Origin: Marsupella aquatica
Taxonomy: Eukaryota; Marchantiophyta
Assembly (NCBI GenBank): GCA_973895155.1
Contig: OZ316893.1
Span: 15,996,001 to 16,060,000 of the forward strand
Direction of reading: 5' to 3'
Length of the DNA stretch: 64,000 nucleotides
Position numbers and translations under genes: made by a program. Positions 60,862-64,000 of the stretch are shown piece after piece. The stretch's first letter is position 1. Each line of letters starts with the position of its first letter. The notes under the pieces were generated by a model. The model was not told where the DNA came from. It made no database searches and was given only the letters and a program-made list of their open reading frames with translations.

Positions 60862-61327
60862 TGTTGGATAGCAGATCCTCCTCCCATCTGTTGAGCATAG
60901 ACGACGATCGCAACGGCAAGCCCATGAACCATCCAACGCACAATAGTCGACACAAGAGATACGTGGTTCACCTCCTTGAGGCTACGTCCACGGGAACACA
61001 CAAGAGAGCTTTACTGAACTCTAAGCCCGTCGGCTATACCGAGTCTCCACAGTGTAAGCTCTCCCTATCTCTCAAGTGGCTCCATAACAATGAGCCTTGG
61101 TTCTACCTCTCCAAGCACACATGCCTCTTATGATATAGTGTGCAACTTAGTTGTACCTAACCACATAGTTGTACCTAACCACATAGTTGTACCTAATCAC
61201 GTAGTTGTACCTAACCACGTAGTTGTACCTAATCACGTAGTTGTACCTAACCACGTAGTTGTACCAACCCACGTTGTTGTACCAACCACGTCATACCTAA
61301 CCTAGACGTAAGAGTAAATACCCAACA
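60862..61327 (-). mobile_element. 3' LTR of the Ty1/Copia element, 466 bp
   Basis: The LTR is bounded by TGTTGG..CCAACA, 6-bp inverted ends, and preceded on the minus strand by a polypurine tract (tcaaggggaagat, 61340-61328). Its U3 part carries eight 18-bp repeats, then a TATA-like ctatatcataag just downstream. The 5' LTR lies outside the window. Confidence 0.85.
61148..61291 (-). promoter_or_regulatory. Eight 18-bp repeats in the LTR U3, enhancer-like
   Basis: The plus-strand unit is tagttgtacctaaccacg. Each unit contains a GTAC core; six contain CACGT (ACGTG on the element's strand, the core of ABRE/G-box sites bound by bZIP factors) and two have CACAT instead. The array sits directly upstream of the TATA-like element at about 61130. 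Tandem U3 repeats act as enhancers in plant Copia elements such as Tto1 and Tnt1 (established); the role here is inferred. Confidence 0.55.
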
Positions 61328-61518
61328 ATCTTCCCCTTGACTCTGGTCTAGGGGAGAGTAATACTGCCAATGTATATGATCCCTCAGCGGGAAGTTCTGG
61401 ACAGAAACCAAACCGGTTTCCCTCTCTAACTAGAGCAAACCAGAACTAAGCCGTAGCCTAATACATAGGAATGAGGAAGAGCATATATCAGTAATTACAA
61501 TGAATGTTTAAGAAAACT

Positions 61519-64000
61519 CTACTTGTGATGCAATTGCAAAACCTGCAATACGTCACGGTGTCTAGAGAAACTCTCCAAAGGAATCACTTTGGTAAATGCG
61601 TCAGCCGGGTTGAGTTTACCATCAATCTTGACTAGCTCAAACAAATTATCAGACACAGCCTGCCTGATAAAATGGTACCTGACGTCAATGTGCTTCACTC
61701 TGCTGTCCATCACCTGGTTCACAGCAAGGTGGAGCGCACTTTGACTATCACAATGGAGCTTCACATTCCCCTGTGGCAATCCCATTTCAGTGATAAGTCT
61801 ATCCAACCAAATCGCTTCCTTTGCTGCTTCCGCAGCTGCAACATACTCCGCTTCTGTAGTAGACTGAGCAATACACTTCTGCAAAGTAGACCTCCAACTT
61901 ATGCATCCACCGCCAAGTGTGAACACGTATCCTGTTGTTGATCTCCTTCGGTCCAAATCTTGTCCATAGTCAGAATCTACATAGCCAATCAATGATCTAG
62001 ATTTCTTTGCATTCGCATCAAATAAAAGACCATGATCCACGGTACCCTTCAAGTACCTGATAATCCACTTCACTGCTTCCCAGTGTACCTTCCCTGGATT
62101 CGACATGTACCTGCTCACCTTGCCCATAGCCATGGCAAGATCAGGTCTAGTGCAAGTCATCAAATACATGAGACTCCCCACTGCCTTGTCATATGGAACC
62201 TTTGACATCAACCCCTTCTCTGTGTCATCCGTAGGACAGAACGCTGATGATAACTTGAAGTGTGGAGCCAACGGGGTACTTACTGGCTTGCTATTCTCCA
62301 TGTTGAACCTTGCAATTACCTTCCTCGCATAACTGCTCTGCATCAACCATAGCTTGCCAGCCTCCAAGTCCCTAGTGATCTCCATACCCAAAATCCTCTT
62401 AGCTGGCCCTAAGTCCTTCATCTTAAACTCTGCACTAAGCAGTGCCTTGAGCTTAACAATCTCAGACCTATCCTTGGCTGCAATTAGCATGTCATCCACA
62501 TAAAGTACTAAAACAATGAACCCAAAGACAACATTCTTCACCGGTTTCAAATACACACAAGGGTCAAATACACTTCTGTGAAAACCTTGTGACCGAATCC
62601 AATCGTCAAACCGCTTGTTCCACTGTCTTGGTGACTGCTTCAACCCATACAAGGATTTCAGCAATCTGCAAACCAATTCCTCCTGTCCTCTCTTCACAAA
62701 ACCTAGCGGTTGTCTCATGAAGATCACCTCTTCCAATGTGCCATAGAGGAAAGCTGTGACAACATCCATCTGATCTAGGAGTAGACCAAACATTACAACA
62801 AGTACACACAATAGTCGTATTGTAGAGTACTTAGCAACTGGTGAGAAGACCTCATTGTAATCCACACCTTTCTCTTGTGTGAATCCCTTTGCTACCAATC
62901 TAGCCTTGTAGACCTTCGATCCACCTCCTATGGAATTATCCTTCAGCTTGTAAATCCACTTGCTGTCCACCACTTGCTGACCCTTAGGCAGCTTAACAAG
63001 CTCCCAAGTTTTGTTGTCCTTTAGTGACTACATCTCCGTTTGCATTGCTGCAGTCCACTTCTGCTTCTCCTTTGAAGCACTTGCCTCATGAAATGAAGAA
63101 GGTTCTCCTTCTTCCAAAATTAACGCATCACCCTCATCATCAGCTGTAAAATCATCCTCTTGCAGTTGAGATGAATCAACCCACTGTCCATACCTTGATG
63201 GAGCGCGTACAGTGCGACCAGATGTTCTTCTAGCCGATGACTCCGGTTGATCTACGTGTGCTGGTACAATTTGAAGCTCAACAGCATCCACTTGATGCTC
63301 ACCAGCATCAACAAACTCCTCTGGTTCCTTTGGCACAGGAACCAGCTCCATAATTGGAGCAACTCCTTCTCTCCGGTCATGCACCTCATAACCAATCTCC
63401 CCCTCAACGAGATCCGGGATAGGAGATTTTCCTTTGTCAGTACGGGAGACCTGAGTATGCTCCCCCTCCTTTAATAATCTGGATTCATTGAAGGAAACAT
63501 CCCTACTGACAACGAGCTTACAGGCAATAGGATCCCATAGCCTATAGGCTTTCACACCACTCTGGTACCCAAGAAAAACACATTTCCTGGAGGTAGGATC
63601 CAACTTGGTCCTATTCTGCTTTGGTGTGAGAGCATATGCATCACTTCCAAAAATTACCAAGCCATGATAGTCTGCTTGCCGCTTATAGCGCATCTCAAAC
63701 GGCGTTTTGAAATTGATAGCACTAGAAGGAGAAAGATTTACCAAATAAGCTGCGGTATTGACAACTTCTGCCCAAAATTCTTGTGGTAAACCTGATTGGC
63801 TCAACATACTCCGTGACCGCTCCAACAGTGTCCGATTGAGCCTCTCAGCGACACCATTCTGCTGCGGAGTATAAACTGTGGTGAGATGGCGAGTTATCCC
63901 CTGTTCTGAACAGTACTCTTCAAATTCCATTGAAGTGTACTCCCCGCCGTTGTCTGACCTCAGACTCTTCACCCTTGTATCCAAACACTTGATCGTGTTT
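61519..64000 (-). mobile_element. Ty1/Copia pol: integrase C-terminal half, reverse transcriptase, RNase H
   Basis: The minus-strand frame enters from beyond 64000 and ends at 61519. Order: integrase (RSDNGGEY and PQQNGVAERLN, carrying the second Asp and the Glu of the DDE triad), GKLWDP-like linker, reverse transcriptase (YVDD at 62502-62491), and RNase H (TTEAEYVAA and the ADAFTK end). This integrase-before-RT order defines Copia. One in-frame TAG at 63028-63030 lies in the WTAAMQTEM|SLKDN segment just before the RT, where related elements have Gln; otherwise the frame is intact for over 800 codons. Gag, protease and the 5' LTR are outside. It is the youngest-looking element here, but the stop makes this copy defective. 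Confidence 0.93.

Overview
The window is nuclear DNA from a land plant. It carries two intact host genes with canonical GT..AG introns, and both belong to plant gene families. Most of the remainder is transposable-element relics and tandem repeats. Introns are short (about 100-500 bp). The SPL7-type gene keeps ankyrin-like segments like those of green-algal CRR1. An early-diverging land plant (bryophyte grade, perhaps a liverwort) is therefore my best guess, but I cannot prove the species.

Layout: 0.17-3.08 kb (minus) is a coiled-coil, transposon-like ORF broken only by TAG codons. 3.36-4.70 kb is an 84-bp satellite with three-unit higher-order structure. 6.14-9.17 kb is a Mutator-like element with ~350-bp terminal inverted repeats; a 181-bp miniature relative with a perfect 9-bp target duplication lies at 13.4 kb inside degenerate ~72-bp repeats. 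16.46-18.86 kb (plus) is an LPR-type multicopper oxidase (ferroxidase) gene of two exons. 24.7-25.5 kb is a 5'-truncated LINE. 26.6-28.5 kb holds ~170-bp and 36-bp tandem arrays, ended by a second copy of the same LINE 3' end. 30.1-35.2 kb (plus) is an eleven-exon SPL7/CRR1-type SBP gene, the copper-deficiency regulator. 45.55-45.93 kb is a Copia LTR with an adjoining primer-binding-like site. 46.5-49.16 kb (minus) is a three-exon gene of unknown function with apparent frameshifts. 51.67-56.29 kb (minus) is a second, more decayed member of the family at the left edge. 56.6-58.6 kb is an internally deleted Copia relic lying against a DUF4283-type LINE ORF1 fragment. 59.3-60.3 kb is another coding remnant. 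60.86-64.0 kb (minus) is the 3' part of a Ty1/Copia element with its 3' LTR; it runs off the window.

The two intact host genes are functionally related through copper. SPL7/CRR1 proteins bind GTAC cores and control copper economy, and the neighbouring LPR gene encodes a four-copper ferroxidase. Five GTAC cores lie in the ~450 bp before the LPR start codon. A regulatory link is inference, not something the sequence proves.

A second theme is repeat-element decay. Ten in-frame TAG, three TGA and no TAA stops interrupt otherwise open element frames. This fits C-to-T change at methylated CAG (CHG) and CGA (CG) codons.
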